DNA of 64,000 nucleotides, from NCBI GenBank assembly GCA_035610835.1, contig CM069457.1, positions 37,474,553 through 37,538,552 of the forward strand, in the 5' to 3' direction. The DNA is from Ophiura sarsii. Its lineage: Eukaryota; Echinodermata; Ophiuroidea; Amphilepidida; Ophiuridae. Position 1 is the first letter of the stretch. Every line of letters begins with the position of its first letter. Shown piece by piece: positions 46,001 through 59,402 of this stretch. The notes below the pieces were generated by a model that worked only from the letters and a program-made list of their open reading frames with translations, had not been told where the DNA came from and made no database searches. The translations under genes and the position numbers were made by a program.

Positions 46001-46730
46001 AATCGGAACATTTGAGGAAACAAAGAAATACAAAAGAAGTACCAAAAAAAAAGGCGATATGTTTTTTCCTTGAACTCAAGGAAATCGGAACATTGGAAAG
46101 CCAAGAAAGAAGAAATAGAAAAATTGGATGTATCATTTTGAAAACGGAACAAAAATCGGAACATTTGGTGAAACAAAGAAATACATAAGAAGTACAAAAA
46201 AAAAAGGCGATATGTTTTTTTCTTGAACTCAAGGAAATCGGAACATTGGAAAGCCAAGAAAGAAGAAATAGAAAAATTTGATGTATCATTTTGAAAACGG
46301 AACAAAAATCGGAACATTTGGAGAAACAAGGAAATACATAAGTACCAAAAAAAAGACGATATGTTTTTTTCTTGAACTCAAGGAAATCGGAACATTGGAA
46401 AGCCAAGAAAGAAGAAATAGACAAATTGGATGTATCATTTTGAAAACGGAACAAAAATCGGAACATTTGGAGAAACAAAGAAATACATAAGAAGTACCAA
46501 AAAAAAGGCGATATGTTTTTTTCTTGAACTCAAGGAAATCGGAACATTGGAAAGCCAAGAAAGAAAAAATAGAAAAATTGGATGTATCATTTTGAAAACG
46601 GAACAAAAATCGGAACATTTGGAGAAACAAAGAAATACATAAGAAGTACCAAAAAAAAGGCGATATGTTTTTTTCTTGAACTCAAGGAAATCGGAACATT
46701 GGAAAGCCAAGAAAGAAAAAATAGAAAAAT
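40022..46730 (+). repeat. older higher-order block of the satellite
   Basis: Segments around 40022-40879 recur at an offset of 3,205 bp (43227-44084). Those around 43675-44340 recur at 1,531 bp (45206-45871). A three-monomer (459-bp) duplication, 40785-41243 and 41244-41702, makes the first copy longer. The pattern indicates repeated unequal exchange at several unit sizes. Offsets come from matching variant positions by eye, not from an alignment. Confidence 0.75.
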
Positions 46731-49700
46731 TGGATGTATCATTTTGAAAACGGAACAAAAATCGGAACATTTGAAGAAACAAAGAAATACAAAAGAAGTA
46801 CCAAAAAAAAGGCGATATGTTTTTTCCTTGAACTCAAGGAAATCGGAACATTGGAAAGCCAAGAAAGAAGAAATAGAAAAATTGGATGTATCATTTTGAA
46901 AACGGAACAAAAATCGGAACATTTGGTGAAACAAAGAAATACATAAGAAGTACCAAAAAAAAAGGCGATATGTTTTTTTCTTGAACTCAAGGAAATCGGA
47001 ACATTGGAAAGCCAAGAAAGAAGAAATAGAAAAATTTGATGTATCATTTTGAAAACGGAACAAAAATCGGAACATTTGGAGAAACAAGGAAATACATAAG
47101 AAGTACCAAAAAAAAAGCGATATGTTTTTTTCTTGAACTCAAGGAAATCGGAACATTGGAAAGCCAAGAAAGAAGAAATAGAAAAATTGGATGTATCATT
47201 TTGAAAACGGAACAAAAATCGGAACATTTGGAGAAACAAAGAAATACATAAGAAGTACCAAAAAAAAGGCGATATGTTTTTTTCTTGAACTCAAGGAAAT
47301 CGGAACATTGGAAAGCCAAGAAAGAAGAAATATAAAAATTTGATGTATCATTTTGAAAACGGAACAAAAATCGGAACATTTGGAGAAACAAAGAAATACA
47401 AAAGAAGTACAACAAAAAAAGGCGATATGTTTTTTTCTTGAACTCAAGGAAATCGGAACATTGGAAAGCCAAGAAAGAAGAAATAGAAAAATTGGATGTA
47501 TCATTTTGAAAACGGAACAAAAATCGGAACATTTGGAGAAACAAAGAAATACATAAGAAGTACCAAAAAAAAGGCGATATGTTTTTTTCTTGAACTCAAG
47601 GAAATCGGAACATTGGAAAGCAAAGAAAGAAGAAATAGAAAAATTGGATGTATCATTTTGAAAACGGAACAAAAATCGGAACATTTGGAGAAACAAAGAA
47701 ATACATAAGAAGTACCAAAAAAAAGGCGATATGTTTTTTTCTTGAACTCAAGGAAATCGGAACATTGGAAAGCAAAGAAAGAAGAAATAGAAAAATTGGA
47801 TGTATCATTTTGAAAACGGAACAAAAATCGGAACATTTGGAGAAACAAAGAAATACATAAGAAGTACCAAAAAAAAGGCGATATGTTTTTTTCTTGAACT
47901 CAAGGAAATCGGAACATTGGAAAGCCAAGAAAGAAAAAATAGAAAAATTGGATGTATCATTTTGAAAACGGAACAAAAATCGGAACATTTGAGGAAACAA
48001 AGAAATACAAAAGAAGTACCAAAAAAAAAGGCGATATGTTTTTTCCTTGAACTCAAGGAAATCGGAACATTGGAAAGCCAAGAAAGAAGAAATAGAAAAA
48101 TTGGATGTATCATTTTGAAAACGGAACAAAAATCGGAACATTTGGAGAAACAAAGAAATACATAAGAAGTACAAAAAAAAAAGGCGATATGTTTTTTTCT
48201 TGAACTCAAGGAAATCGGAACATTGGAAAGCCAAGAAAGAAGAAATAGAAAAATTTGATGTATCATTTTGAAAACGGAACAAAAATCGGAACATTTGGAG
48301 AAACAAGGAAATACATAAGTACCAAAAAAAAGACGATATGTTTTTTTCTTGAACTCAAGGAAATCGGAACATTGGAAAGCCAAGAAAGAAGAAATAGACA
48401 AATTGGATGTATCATTTTGAAAACGGAACAAAAATCGGAACATTTGGAGAAACAAAGAAATACATAAGAAGTACCAAAAAAAAGGCGATATGTTTTTTTC
48501 TTGAACTCAAGGAAATCGGAACATTGGAAAGCCAAGAAAGAAAAAATAGAAAAATTGGATGTATCATTTTGAAAACGGAACAAAAATCGGAACATTTGGA
48601 GAAACAAAGAAATACATAAGAAGTACCAAAAAAAAGGCGATATGTTTTTTTCTTGAACTCAAGGAAATCGGAACATTGGAAAGCCAAGAAAGAAAAAATA
48701 GAAAAATTGGATGTATCATTTTGAAAACGGAACAAAAATCGGAACATTTGAAGAAACAAAGAAATACAAAAGAAGTACCAAAAAAAAGGCGATATGTTTT
48801 TTCCTTGAACTCAAGGAAATCGGAACATTGGAAAGCCAAGAAAGAAGAAATAGAAAAATTGGATGTATCATTTTGAAAACGGAACAAAAATCGGAACATT
48901 TGGTGAAACAAAGAAATACATAAGAAGTACCAAAAAAAAAGGCGATATGTTTTTTTCTTGAACTCAAGGAAATCGGAACATTGGAAAGCCAAGAAAGAAG
49001 AAATAGAAAAATTTGATGTATCATTTTGAAAACGGAACAAAAATCGGAACATTTGGAGAAACAAGGAAATACATAAGAAGTACCAAAAAAAAAGCGATAT
49101 GTTTTTTTCTTGAACTCAAGGAAATCGGAACATTGGAAAGCCAAGAAAGAAGAAATAGAAAAATTGGATGTATCATTTTGAAAACGGAACAAAAATCGGA
49201 ACATTTGGAGAAACAAAGAAATACATAAGAAGTACCAAAAAAAAGGCGATATGTTTTTTTCTTGAACTCAAGGAAATCGGAACATTGGAAAGCCAAGAAA
49301 GAAGAAATATAAAAATTTGATGTATCATTTTGAAAACGGAACAAAAATCGGAACATTTGGAGAAACAAAGAAATACAAAAGAAGTACAACAAAAAAAGGC
49401 GATATGTTTTTTTCTTGAACTCAAGGAAATCGGAACATTGGAAAGCCAAGAAAGAAGAAATAGAAAAATTGGATGTATCATTTTGAAAACGGAACAAAAA
49501 TCGGAACATTTGGAGAAACAAAGAAATACATAAGAAGTACCAAAAAAAAGGCGATATGTTTTTTTCTTGAACTCAAGGAAATCGGAACATTGGAAAGCAA
49601 AGAAAGAAGAAATAGAAAAATTGGATGTATCATTTTGAAAACGGAACAAAAATCGGAACATTTGGAGAAACAAAGAAATACATAAGAAGTACCAAAAAAA

Positions 49701-51753
49701 AGGCGATATGTTTTTTTCTTGAACTCAAGGAAATCGGAACATTGGAAAGCAAAGAAAGAAGAAATAGAAAAATTGGATGTATCATTTTGAAAACGGAACA
49801 AAAATCGGAACATTTGGAGAAACAAAGAAATACATAAGAAGTACCAAAAAAAAGGCGATATGTTTTTTTCTTGAACTCAAGGAAATCGGAACATTGGAAA
49901 GCCAAGAAAGAAAAAATAGAAAAATTGGATGTATCATTTTGAAAACGGAACAAAAATCGGAACATTTGAGGAAACAAAGAAATACAAAAGAAGTACCAAA
50001 AAAAAAGGCGATATGTTTTTTCCTTGAACTCAAGGAAATCGGAACATTGGAAAGCCAAGAAAGAAGAAATAGAAAAATTGGATGTATCATTTTGAAAACG
50101 GAACAAAAATCGGAACATTTGGAGAAACAAAGAAATACATAAGAAGTACAAAAAAAAAAGGCGATATGTTTTTTTCTTGAACTCAAGGAAATCGGAACAT
50201 TGGAAAGCCAAGAAAGAAGAAATAGAAAAATTTGATGTATCATTTTGAAAACGGAACAAAAATCGGAACATTTGGAGAAACAAGGAAATACATAAGTACC
50301 AAAAAAAAGACGATATGTTTTTTTCTTGAACTCAAGGAAATCGGAACATTGGAAAGCCAAGAAAGAAGAAATAGACAAATTGGATGTATCATTTTGAAAA
50401 CGGAACAAAAATCGGAACATTTGGAGAAACAAAGAAATACATAAGAAGTACCAAAAAAAAGGCGATATGTTTTTTTCTTGAACTCAAGGAAATCGGAACA
50501 TTGGAAAGCCAAGAAAGAAAAAATAGAAAAATTGGATGTATCATTTTGAAAACGGAACAAAAATCGGAACATTTGGAGAAACAAAGAAATACATAAGAAG
50601 TACCAAAAAAAAGGCGATATGTTTTTTTCTTGAACTCAAGGAAATCGGAACATTGGAAAGCCAAGAAAGAAAAAATAGAAAAATTGGATGTATCATTTTG
50701 AAAACGGAACAAAAATCGGAACATTTGAAGAAACAAAGAAATACAAAAGAAGTACCAAAAAAAAGGCGATATGTTTTTTCCTTGAACTCAAGGAAATCGG
50801 AACATTGGAAAGCCAAGAAAGAAGAAATAGAAAAATTGGATGTATCATTTTGAAAACGGAACAAAAATCGGAACATTTGGTGAAACAAAGAAATACATAA
50901 GAAGTACCAAAAAAAAAGGCGATATGTTTTTTTCTTGAACTCAAGGAAATCGGAACATTGGAAAGCCAAGAAAGAAGAAATAGAAAAATTTGATGTATCA
51001 TTTTGAAAACGGAACAAAAATCGGAACATTTGGAGAAACAAGGAAATACATAAGAAGTACCAAAAAAAAAGCGATATGTTTTTTTCTTGAACTCAAGGAA
51101 ATCGGAACATTGGAAAGCCAAGAAAGAAGAAATAGAAAAATTGGATGTATCATTTTGAAAACGGAACAAAAATCGGAACATTTGGAGAAACAAAGAAATA
51201 CATAAGAAGTACCAAAAAAAAGGCGATATGTTTTTTTCTTGAACTCAAGGAAATCGGAACATTGGAAAGCCAAGAAAGAAGAAATATAAAAATTTGATGT
51301 ATCATTTTGAAAACGGAACAAAAATCGGAACATTTGGAGAAACAAAGAAATACAAAAGAAGTACAACAAAAAAAGGCGATATGTTTTTTTCTTGAACTCA
51401 AGGAAATCGGAACATTGGAAAGCCAAGAAAGAAGAAATAGAAAAATTGGATGTATCATTTTGAAAACGGAACAAAAATCGGAACATTTGGAGAAACAAAG
51501 AAATACATAAGAAGTACCAAAAAAAAGGCGATATGTTTTTTTCTTGAACTCAAGGAAATCGGAACATTGGAAAGCAAAGAAAGAAGAAATAGAAAAATTG
51601 GATGTATCATTTTGAAAACGGAACAAAAATCGGAACATTTGGAGAAACAAAGAAATACATAAGAAGTACCAAAAAAAAGGCGATATGTTTTTTTCTTGAA
51701 CTCAAGGAAATCGGAACATTGGAAAGCAAAGAAAGAAGAAATAGAAAAATTGG
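45823..51753 (+). repeat. 1,977-bp higher-order repeat x3 (13 monomers)
   Basis: Monomer variants repeat in the same order at exactly 1,977-bp spacing: for example 45823/47800/49777, 46281/48258/50235 and 47496/49473/51450. 1,977 is 13 monomers of ~152 bp. Marker variants, such as aaagaaagaagaaa with a lost c in two successive monomers, gtaccaacaaaaaa-type changes and agacgat for ggcgat, are shared by corresponding positions. Copies 2 and 3 look almost identical, so this is the most recently amplified part. Confidence 0.92.
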
Positions 51754-52061
51754 ATGTATCATTTTGAAAACGGAACAAAAATCGGAACATTTGGAGAAAC
51801 AAAGAAATACATAAGAAGTACCAAAAAAAAGGCGATATGTTTTTTTCTTGAACTCAAGGAAATCGGAACATTGGAAAGCCAAGAAAGAAGAAATAGAAAA
51901 ATTTGATGTATCATTTTGAAAACGGAACAAAAATCGGAACATTTGGAGAAACAAAGAAATACATAAGTACAAAAAAAGGCGATATGTTTTTTCTTGAACT
52001 CAACGAAATCGGAACATTGTAGAGCCAAGAAAGAAGAAATAGAAAAATTGGATGTATCATT

Positions 52062-55000
52062 TTGAAAACGGAACAAAAATCGGAGCATTTGAAAAACAAT
52101 AAGATTCATAAGAAATCACGAGATATGTGGATGTATCATTTTCAAAACGGAACAAAAATCGGAACATTTGGAGAAACAAAGAAATACATAAGAAGTACCA
52201 AAAAAAAGGCGATATGTTTTTTTCTTGAACTCAAGGAAATCGGAACATTGGAAAGCCAAGAAAGAAAAAATAGAAAAATTGGATGTATCATTTTGAAAAC
52301 GGAACAAAAATCGGAACATTTGGAGAAACAAAGAAATACATAAGAAGTACCAAAAAAAAGGCGATATGTTTTTTTCTTGAACTCAAGGAAATCGGAACAT
52401 TGGAAAGCCAAGAAAGAAAAAATAGAAAAATTGGATGTATCATTTTGAAAACGGAACAAAAATCGGAACATTTGAAGAAACAAAGAAATACAAAAGAAGT
52501 ACCAAAAAAAAAGGCGATATGTTTTTTCCTTGAACTCAAGGAAATCGGAACATTGGAAAGCCAAGAAAGAAGAAATAGAAAAATTGGATGTATCATTTTG
52601 AAAACGGAACAAAAATCGGAACATTTGGTGAAACAAAGAAATACATAAGAAGTACCAAAAAAAAAGGCGATATGTTTTTTTCTTGAACTCAAGGAAATCG
52701 GAACATTGGAAAGCCAAGAAAGAAGAAATAGAAAAATTTGATGTATCATTTTGAAAACGGAACAAAAATCGGAACATTTGGAGAAACAAGGAAATACATA
52801 AGAAGTACCAAAAAAAAAGCGATATGTTTTTTTCTTGAACTCAAGGAAATCGGAACATTGGAAAGCCAAGAAAGAAGAAATAGACAAATTGGATGTATCA
52901 TTTTGAAAACGGAACAAAAATCGGAACATTTGGAGAAACAAAGAAATACATAAGAAGTACCAAAAAAAAGGCGATATGTTTTTTTCTTGAACTCAAGGAA
53001 ATCGGAACATTGGAAAGCCAAGAAAGAAGAAATAAAAATTTGATGTATCATTTTGAAAACGGAACAAAAATCGGAACATTTGGAGAAACAAAGAAATACA
53101 AAAGAAGTACAAAAAAAAAAGGCGATATGTTTTTTTCTTGAACTCAAGGAAATCGGAACATTGGAAAGCCAAGAAAGAAGAAATAGAAAAATTTGATGTA
53201 TCATTTTGAAAACGGAACAAAAATCGGAACATTTGGAGAAACAAAGAAATACATAAGAAGTACCAAAAAAAAGGCGATATGTTTTTTTCTTGAACTCAAG
53301 GAAATCGGAACATTGGAAAGCAAAGAAAGAAGAAATAGAAAAATTGGATGTATCATTTTGAAAACGGAACAAAAATCGGAACATTTGGAGAAACAAAGAA
53401 ATACAGAAGTACCAAAAAAAAGGCGATATGTTTTTTTCTTGAACTCAAGGAAATCGGAACATTGGAAAGCCAAGAAAGAAGAAATAGAAAAATTTGATGT
53501 ATCATTTTGAAAACGGAACAAAAATCGGAACATTTGGAGAAACAAAGAAATACATAAGAAGTACAAAAAAAGGCGATATGTTTTTTCTTGAACTCAACGA
53601 AATCGGAACATTGTAGAGCCAAGAAAGAAGAAATAGAAAAATTGGATGTATCATTTTGAAAACGGAACAAAAATCGGAGCATTTGAAAAACAATAAGATT
53701 CATAAGAAATCACGAGATATGTGGATGTATCATTTTCAAAACGGAACAAAAATCGGAACATTTGGAGAAACAAAAAAATACATAAGTACCAAAAAAAAGG
53801 CGATATGTTTTTTTCTTGAACTCAAGGAAATCGGAACATTGGAAAGCCAAGAAAGAAAAAATAGAAAAATTGGATGTATCATTTTGAAAACGGAACAAAA
53901 ATCGGAACATTTGAAGAAACAAAGAAATACAAAAGAAGTACCAAAAAAAAAGGCGATATGTTTTTTCCTTGAACTCAAGGAAATCGGAACATTGGAAAGC
54001 CAATTAAGAAGAAATAGAAAAATTGGATGTATCATTTTGAAAACGGAACAAAAATCGGAACATTTGGTGAAACAAAGAAATACATAAGAAGTACCAAAAA
54101 AAAAGGCGATATGTTTTTTTCTTGAACTCAAGGAAATCGGAACATTGGAAAGCCAAGAAAGAAGAAATAGAAAAATTTGATGTATCATTTTGAAAACGGA
54201 ACAAAAATCGGAACATTTGGAGAAACAAGGAAATACATAAGAAGTACAAAAAAAAAAGCGATATGTTTTTTTCTTGAACTCAAGGAAATCGGAACATTGG
54301 AAAGCCAAGAAAGAAGAAATAGACAAATTGGATGTATCATTTTGAAAACGGAACAAAAATCGGAACATTTGGAGAAACAAAGAAATACATAAGAAGTACC
54401 AAAAAAAAGGCGATATGTTTTTTTCTTGAACTCAAGGAAATCGGAACATTGGAAAGCCAAGAAAGAAGAAATATAAAAATTTGATGTATCATTTTGAAAA
54501 CGGAACAAAAATCGGAACATTTGGAGAAACAAAGAAATACAAAAGAAGTACAAAAAAAAAAGGCGATATGTTTTTTTCTTGAACTCAAGGAAATCGGAAC
54601 ATTGGAAAGCCAAGAAAGAAGAAATAGAAAAATTGGATGTATCATTTTGAAAACGGAACAAAAATCGGAACATTTGGAGAAACAAAGAAATACATAAGAA
54701 GTACCAAAAAAAAGGCGATATGTTTTTTTCTTGAACTCAAGGAAATCGGAACATTGGAAAGCAAAGAAAGAAGAAATAGAAAAATTGGATGTATCATTTT
54801 GAAAACGGAACAAAAATCGGAACATTTGGAGAAACAAAGAAATACATAAGAAGTACCAAAAAAAAGGCGATATGTTTTTTTCTTGAACTCAAGGAAATCG
54901 GAACATTGGAAAGCCAAGAAAGAAGAAATAGAAAAATTTGATGTATCATTTTGAAAACGGAACAAAAATCGGAACATTTGGAGAAACAAAGAAATACATA

Positions 55001-57000
55001 AGTACAAAAAAAGGCGATATGTTTTTTCTTGAACTCAACGAAATCGGAACATTGTAGAGCCAAGAAAGAAGAAATAGAAAAATTTGATGTATCATTTTGA
55101 AAACGGAACAAAAATCGGAGCATTTGAAAAACAATAAGATTCATAAGAAATCACGAGATATGTGGATGTATCATTTTCAAAACGGAACAAAAATCGGAAC
55201 ATTTGGAGAAACAAAGAAATACATAAGAAGTACCAAAAAAAAGGCGATATGTTTTTTTCTTGAACTCAAGGAAATCGGAACATTGGAAAGCCAAGAAAGA
55301 AAAAATAGAAAAATTGGATGTATCATTTTGAAAACGGAACAAAAATCGGAACATTTGGAGAAACAAAGAAATACATAAGAAGTACCAAAAAAAAGGCGAT
55401 ATGTTTTTTTCTTGAACTCAAGGAAATCGGAACATTGGAAAGCCAAGAAAGAAAAAATAGAAAAATTGGATGTATCATTTTGAAAACGGAACAAAAATCG
55501 GAACATTTGAAGAAACAAAGAAATACAAAAGAAGTACCAAAAAAAAAGGCGATATGTTTTTTCCTTGAACTCAAGGAAATCGGAACATTGGAAAGCCAAG
55601 AAAGAAGAAATAGAAAAATTGGATGTATCATTTTGAAAACGGAACAAAAATCGGAACATTTGGTGAAACAAAGAAATACATAAGAAGTACCCAAAAAAAA
55701 GGCGATATGTTTTTTTCTTGAACTCAAGGAAATCGGAACATTGGAAAGCCAAGAAAGAAGAAATAGAAAAATTTGATGTATCATTTTGAAAACGGAACAA
55801 AAATCGGAACATTTGGAGAAACAAGGAAATACATAAGAAGTACCAAAAAAAAAGCGATATGTTTTTTTCTTGAACTCAAGGAAATCGGAACATTGGAAAG
55901 CCAAGAAAGAAGAAATAGACAAATTGGATGTATCATTTTGAAAACGGAACAAAAATCGGAACATTTGGAGAAACAAAGAAATACAAAAGAAGTACAAAAA
56001 AAAAAGGCGATATGTTTTTTTCTTGAACTCAAGGAAATCGGAACATTGGAAAGCCAAGAAAGAAGAAATAGAAAAATTGGATGTATCATTTTGAAAACGG
56101 AACAAAAATCGGAACATTTGGAGAAACAAAGAAATACATAAGAAGTACCAAAAAAAAGGCGATATGTTTTTTTCTTGAACTCAAGGAAATCGGAACATTG
56201 GAAAGCAAAGAAAGAAGAAATAGAAAAATTGGATGTATCATTTTGAAAACGGAACAAAAATCGGAACATTTGGAGAAACAAAGAAATACATAAGAAGTAC
56301 CAAAAAAAAGGCGATATGTTTTTTTCTTGAACTCAAGGAAATCGGAACATTGGAAAGCAAAGAAAGAAGAAATAGAAAAATTGGATGTATCATTTTGAAA
56401 ACGGAACAAAAATCGGAACATTTGGAGAAACAAAGAAATACATAAGAAGTACCAAAAAAAAGGCGATATGTTTTTTTCTTGAACTCAAGGAAATCGGAAC
56501 ATTGGAAAGCCAAGAAAGAAGAAATAGAAAAATTTGATGTATCATTTTGAAAACGGAACAAAAATCGGAACATTTGGAGAAACAAAGAAATACATAAGAA
56601 GTACAAAAAAAGGCGATATGTTTTTCTTGAACTCAACGAAATCGGAACATTGTAGAGCCAAGAAAGAAGAAATAGAAAAATTGGATGTATCATTTTGAAA
56701 ACGGAACAAAAATCGGAGCATTTGAAAAACAATAAGATTCATAAGAAATCACGAGATATGTGGATGTATCATTTTCAAAACGGAACAAAAATCGGAACAT
56801 TTGGAGAAACAAAGAAATACATAAGAAGTACCAAAAAAAAAGGCGATATGTTTTTTCTTGAACTCAACGAAATCGGAACATTGGAAAGCCAAGAAGAAAT
56901 AGAAAAAATGGATGTATCATTTTGAAAACGGAACAAAAATCGGAACATTTTGAGAAACAAAGAAATACATAAGAAGTACCAAAAAAAAGGCGATATGTTT
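52062..57000 (+). repeat. ~1.4-1.6-kb higher-order repeat with edge-type junction monomers
   Basis: A distinctive junction (cggagcatttgaaaaacaat, then aagattcataagaaatcacg and agatatgtgg) occurs at about 52080, 53675, 55115 and 56713, spacing 1,594, 1,441 and 1,598 bp. Between junctions lie about nine to ten ordinary monomers in a repeated order. The junction resembles the short monomers at the right edge (57240-57400). Confidence 0.85.
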
Positions 57001-57219
57001 TTTTCTTGAACTCAACGAAATCGGAACATTGTAGAGCCAAGAAAGAAGAAATAGAGAAATTGGATGTATCATTTTGAAAACGGAACAAAAATCGAACATT
57101 TGGAGAAACAAAGAAATACATAAGAAGTACCAAAAAGAAAAGCTATATGTTTTTCTTGAACTCAAAGAAATCGGAACATTGGAAAGCCAAGAAGAAATAG
57201 AAAAAAATTGATGTACCAT

Positions 57220-57413
57220 TTTGAAATCGGAACAAAAATCGGAACATTTGGAAACAATAAGATACATAAGACATCTCGAGATATGTGGATGTATCATTTT
57301 GAAATCGGAACAAAAATCGGAACATTTGAAAAACAATAAGATGCATAAGAAATCTCGAGATATGTGGATGTATCACTTTTTGAAATCGGAAAAAATATCG
57401 GAACATTAGAGAA
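57220..57413 (+). repeat. short (~79-bp) edge monomers
   Basis: The last two to three units are half length: gaaatcggaacaaaaatcgg, aacattt, gaaaaacaataagat.cat, aagaaatctcgagatatgtg, gatgtatca. They lack the A-run/T-run half. They may be the ancestral unit or a decayed edge. Confidence 0.8.
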
Positions 57414-57860
57414 AACAATCAGAAATTCGCAAATAATGGCAGTAGGCGTACGTTCAAGAACCCGTTTGAGCCGAGTTTCTTCAATCTTTTTACAATTTTT
57501 GTTTGCATTTTCCCCGTAGGATAGACAACGGACCAACATGAACAGAAGTAGGATGCAGACAAATTCAATATATTCGATTTTTTTGTGGCTTAAAACAATG
57601 TTTTGGCATCACAAAACCTTAATATTTACATGCTTGCAGTATAAAAGCCTTTCAACTAAAACAAGGGTAGAGGTCCATAAGATAAAAAGTTTTTTGAACT
57701 TTTCAAAATTTCAAACGGTGTCTTATCATCATGGTATTCAACAAATCTAGTAAATGTCAGATAATGATGTCCGCAACCGTTTGACGGACGCGGAATGACT
57801 GAAATTTTCTCTAGATTTGTTGAATTGCATTATGTCCACAGAATGTCATAATCACTTAAA

Positions 57861-57884
57861 GGGGGGGGGGGGGGGGGGGGGGGG
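57861..57884 (+). repeat. 24-base G run
   Basis: An unbroken G run follows cacttaaa and replaces the atgctttcc expected from the two other copies of this block. It marks the start of a ~400-bp insertion or rearrangement. Within that insertion agccggatttttt (58122) and aaaatccggct (58216) form an inverted pair. Confidence 0.9.
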
Positions 57885-58550
57885 TGTCTATTTGATTTGC
57901 ACCAATGTTACCATGGGTTTACCCCTTAGAGTCATATATCAAATTGAAGCTTAGGTAACAGCGTTTCCAAAAATGCGCGTTATTTTGATCCTGTTGCTAT
58001 GGTAACCAGTCAAGGCCTCTGATTGGCTAAACACGGAACAAACGTAACTAGAACACTAAATGTTTCATGTTCACCATACTTTGGTAGATGATGTATGGGA
58101 CCAATAATGCGCACGAAACAATGAAGCCGGATTTTTTAAATACGGTCGCCATGGTAACCAGGAACCGACCAATCAGGTAACATTACGTTATAATTCAAAT
58201 TTGGAAAGATAAATTGAAAATCCGGCTTCATTGGTCCATACCTCTATTCAAGCTTATTATCCATTCTTATTTTCAAATTTCAAACGGTGTCTTATCATTA
58301 TGGTATTCAACAAATCTAGTAAATGTCAGATGATGATGTCCGCAACCGTTTGATGGACGCGGAATTTTCTAGATTTGATGAATTATGTCCACAGAATGTC
58401 ATAATCACCTAAAATGCTTTCCTTCGGGCAAAATGGGTTTATATTCTTATGTTTTTCATTTTAATCAGTTTCAATGACATTCATTCAGTAATAATCACAA
58501 AACTTGCCAATGCACCGCATGCTATCTACTGAAGATAGCTCTTTATTTTA

Positions 58551-59402
58551 GGGACCGTTCATTATTTATGGTGGAGGGGGGGTTGGGACAAATTCGAGAC
58601 TCGTATGTTAAAATTACCTAACCCCCCTACAACTGAAACTGAAAATTACATGACCCCCCTGCTAACCAGTAGCTTTTTACACAACCCCCCTCCCCCCTCT
58701 CCGAAAATCAACTTGTCACATACTTAAGGGGCTGTCTTTACCTTTGGAATTTTGTTCATGGATACGTGGCAAATTTTGTTGTGCCCTATCTGAACGGCCA
58801 ATAATTTTATGATGCCCCTTCTTTTATTGTGTGAAATTAGTAAAGGCGAGCGTAGCGAGTTGGAATTTGTTTTCATATTTATACATTTTGGGTGGTTTTG
58901 TGAGTCTTTATAACCCGAACAAGTTAGAACATTCTGAGCAGAAACGTATAATCCAGTGACTAAACATTCTACTTTTGTGCAGCATTGGTGCAAGGCAGAG
59001 ATGAGGTGAAAAGCATGCAATAAATCACATTTTAAAATCATGAAATTGGATTTTGAAACATTATACACCCTGTGGCTCTAATGTCTTGACCGTTGATGAT
59101 TATATAGATGTTTTTCCACCATATCGATTTGCTGTCCAGAAGTCATCTCATAGTAAAAGTCGATAGGCTTTAAGAAAATATGCGCGAAGCGCAGAAAAAA
59201 ATGGCATTTACACTCCAAAATAGCCTCTAAAATCACTCCAATCACCATCTTTATAGTTTAAACAAATTTACACAACCCCCTCTGTTCAAGAATAAAAAGT
59301 TACATAACCCTCTATTTCAACATATGAAAGTTACATGACCCCCCTATAGTTTACCCCCCCCCCCCCCCCCCCCCCCCTCCACCATAAATAAAGAACGGTC
59401 CC
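58551..59402. mobile_element. TTA-flanked element, PIF/Harbinger-like
   Basis: The left end gggaccgttcattatttatg then gtggaggggg is mirrored at the right by ccaccataaataaagaacgg then tccc. TTA stands outside both (58548-58550 and 59403-59405). The parallel copy of the host block at 60345-60370 (gcactttatatgcac) is continuous here, which confirms insertion. The interior is non-coding, with several acatgacccccc / acaaccccc words and a long C run. The 114-codon minus frame at 58724-59068 has no motif that I recognise. Confidence 0.82.

Larger units (their letters stand above)
38783..57413 (+). repeat. 18.6-kb satellite array, ~152-bp monomer
   Basis: About 120 head-to-tail copies of a 150-153-bp unit. 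Going from gatgtatcattttgaaaacg, each holds cggaacaaaaatcggaacat, a gaaacaaagaaata block, gaagtacc, an A run of 7-10, ggcgatatg, a T run, cttgaactcaaggaaatcgg and aacattggaaagccaagaaa. Central copies are nearly identical. Length differences lie mainly in the A run. Known satellites are often nucleosome-sized and A/T-tract-rich, and this unit fits that. The reading frames on both strands (up to 524 codons, minus) follow the repeat and change frame with A-run length, so they are not genes. No transcription signal is evident. Confidence 0.97.

Noticed and set aside
38783..57413. Could the regular repeats be a CRISPR array?
   Set aside because: Units are head-to-tail with no unique spacers, the period is 152 bp, and the setting is eukaryotic.
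38651..57539. Dozens of open frames (60-524 codons) on both strands with Phe- or Lys-rich repeating peptides
   Set aside because: They follow the 152-bp satellite exactly, appear on both strands, and shift frame with A-run length. No start context, domain or non-repeat sequence supports a protein.
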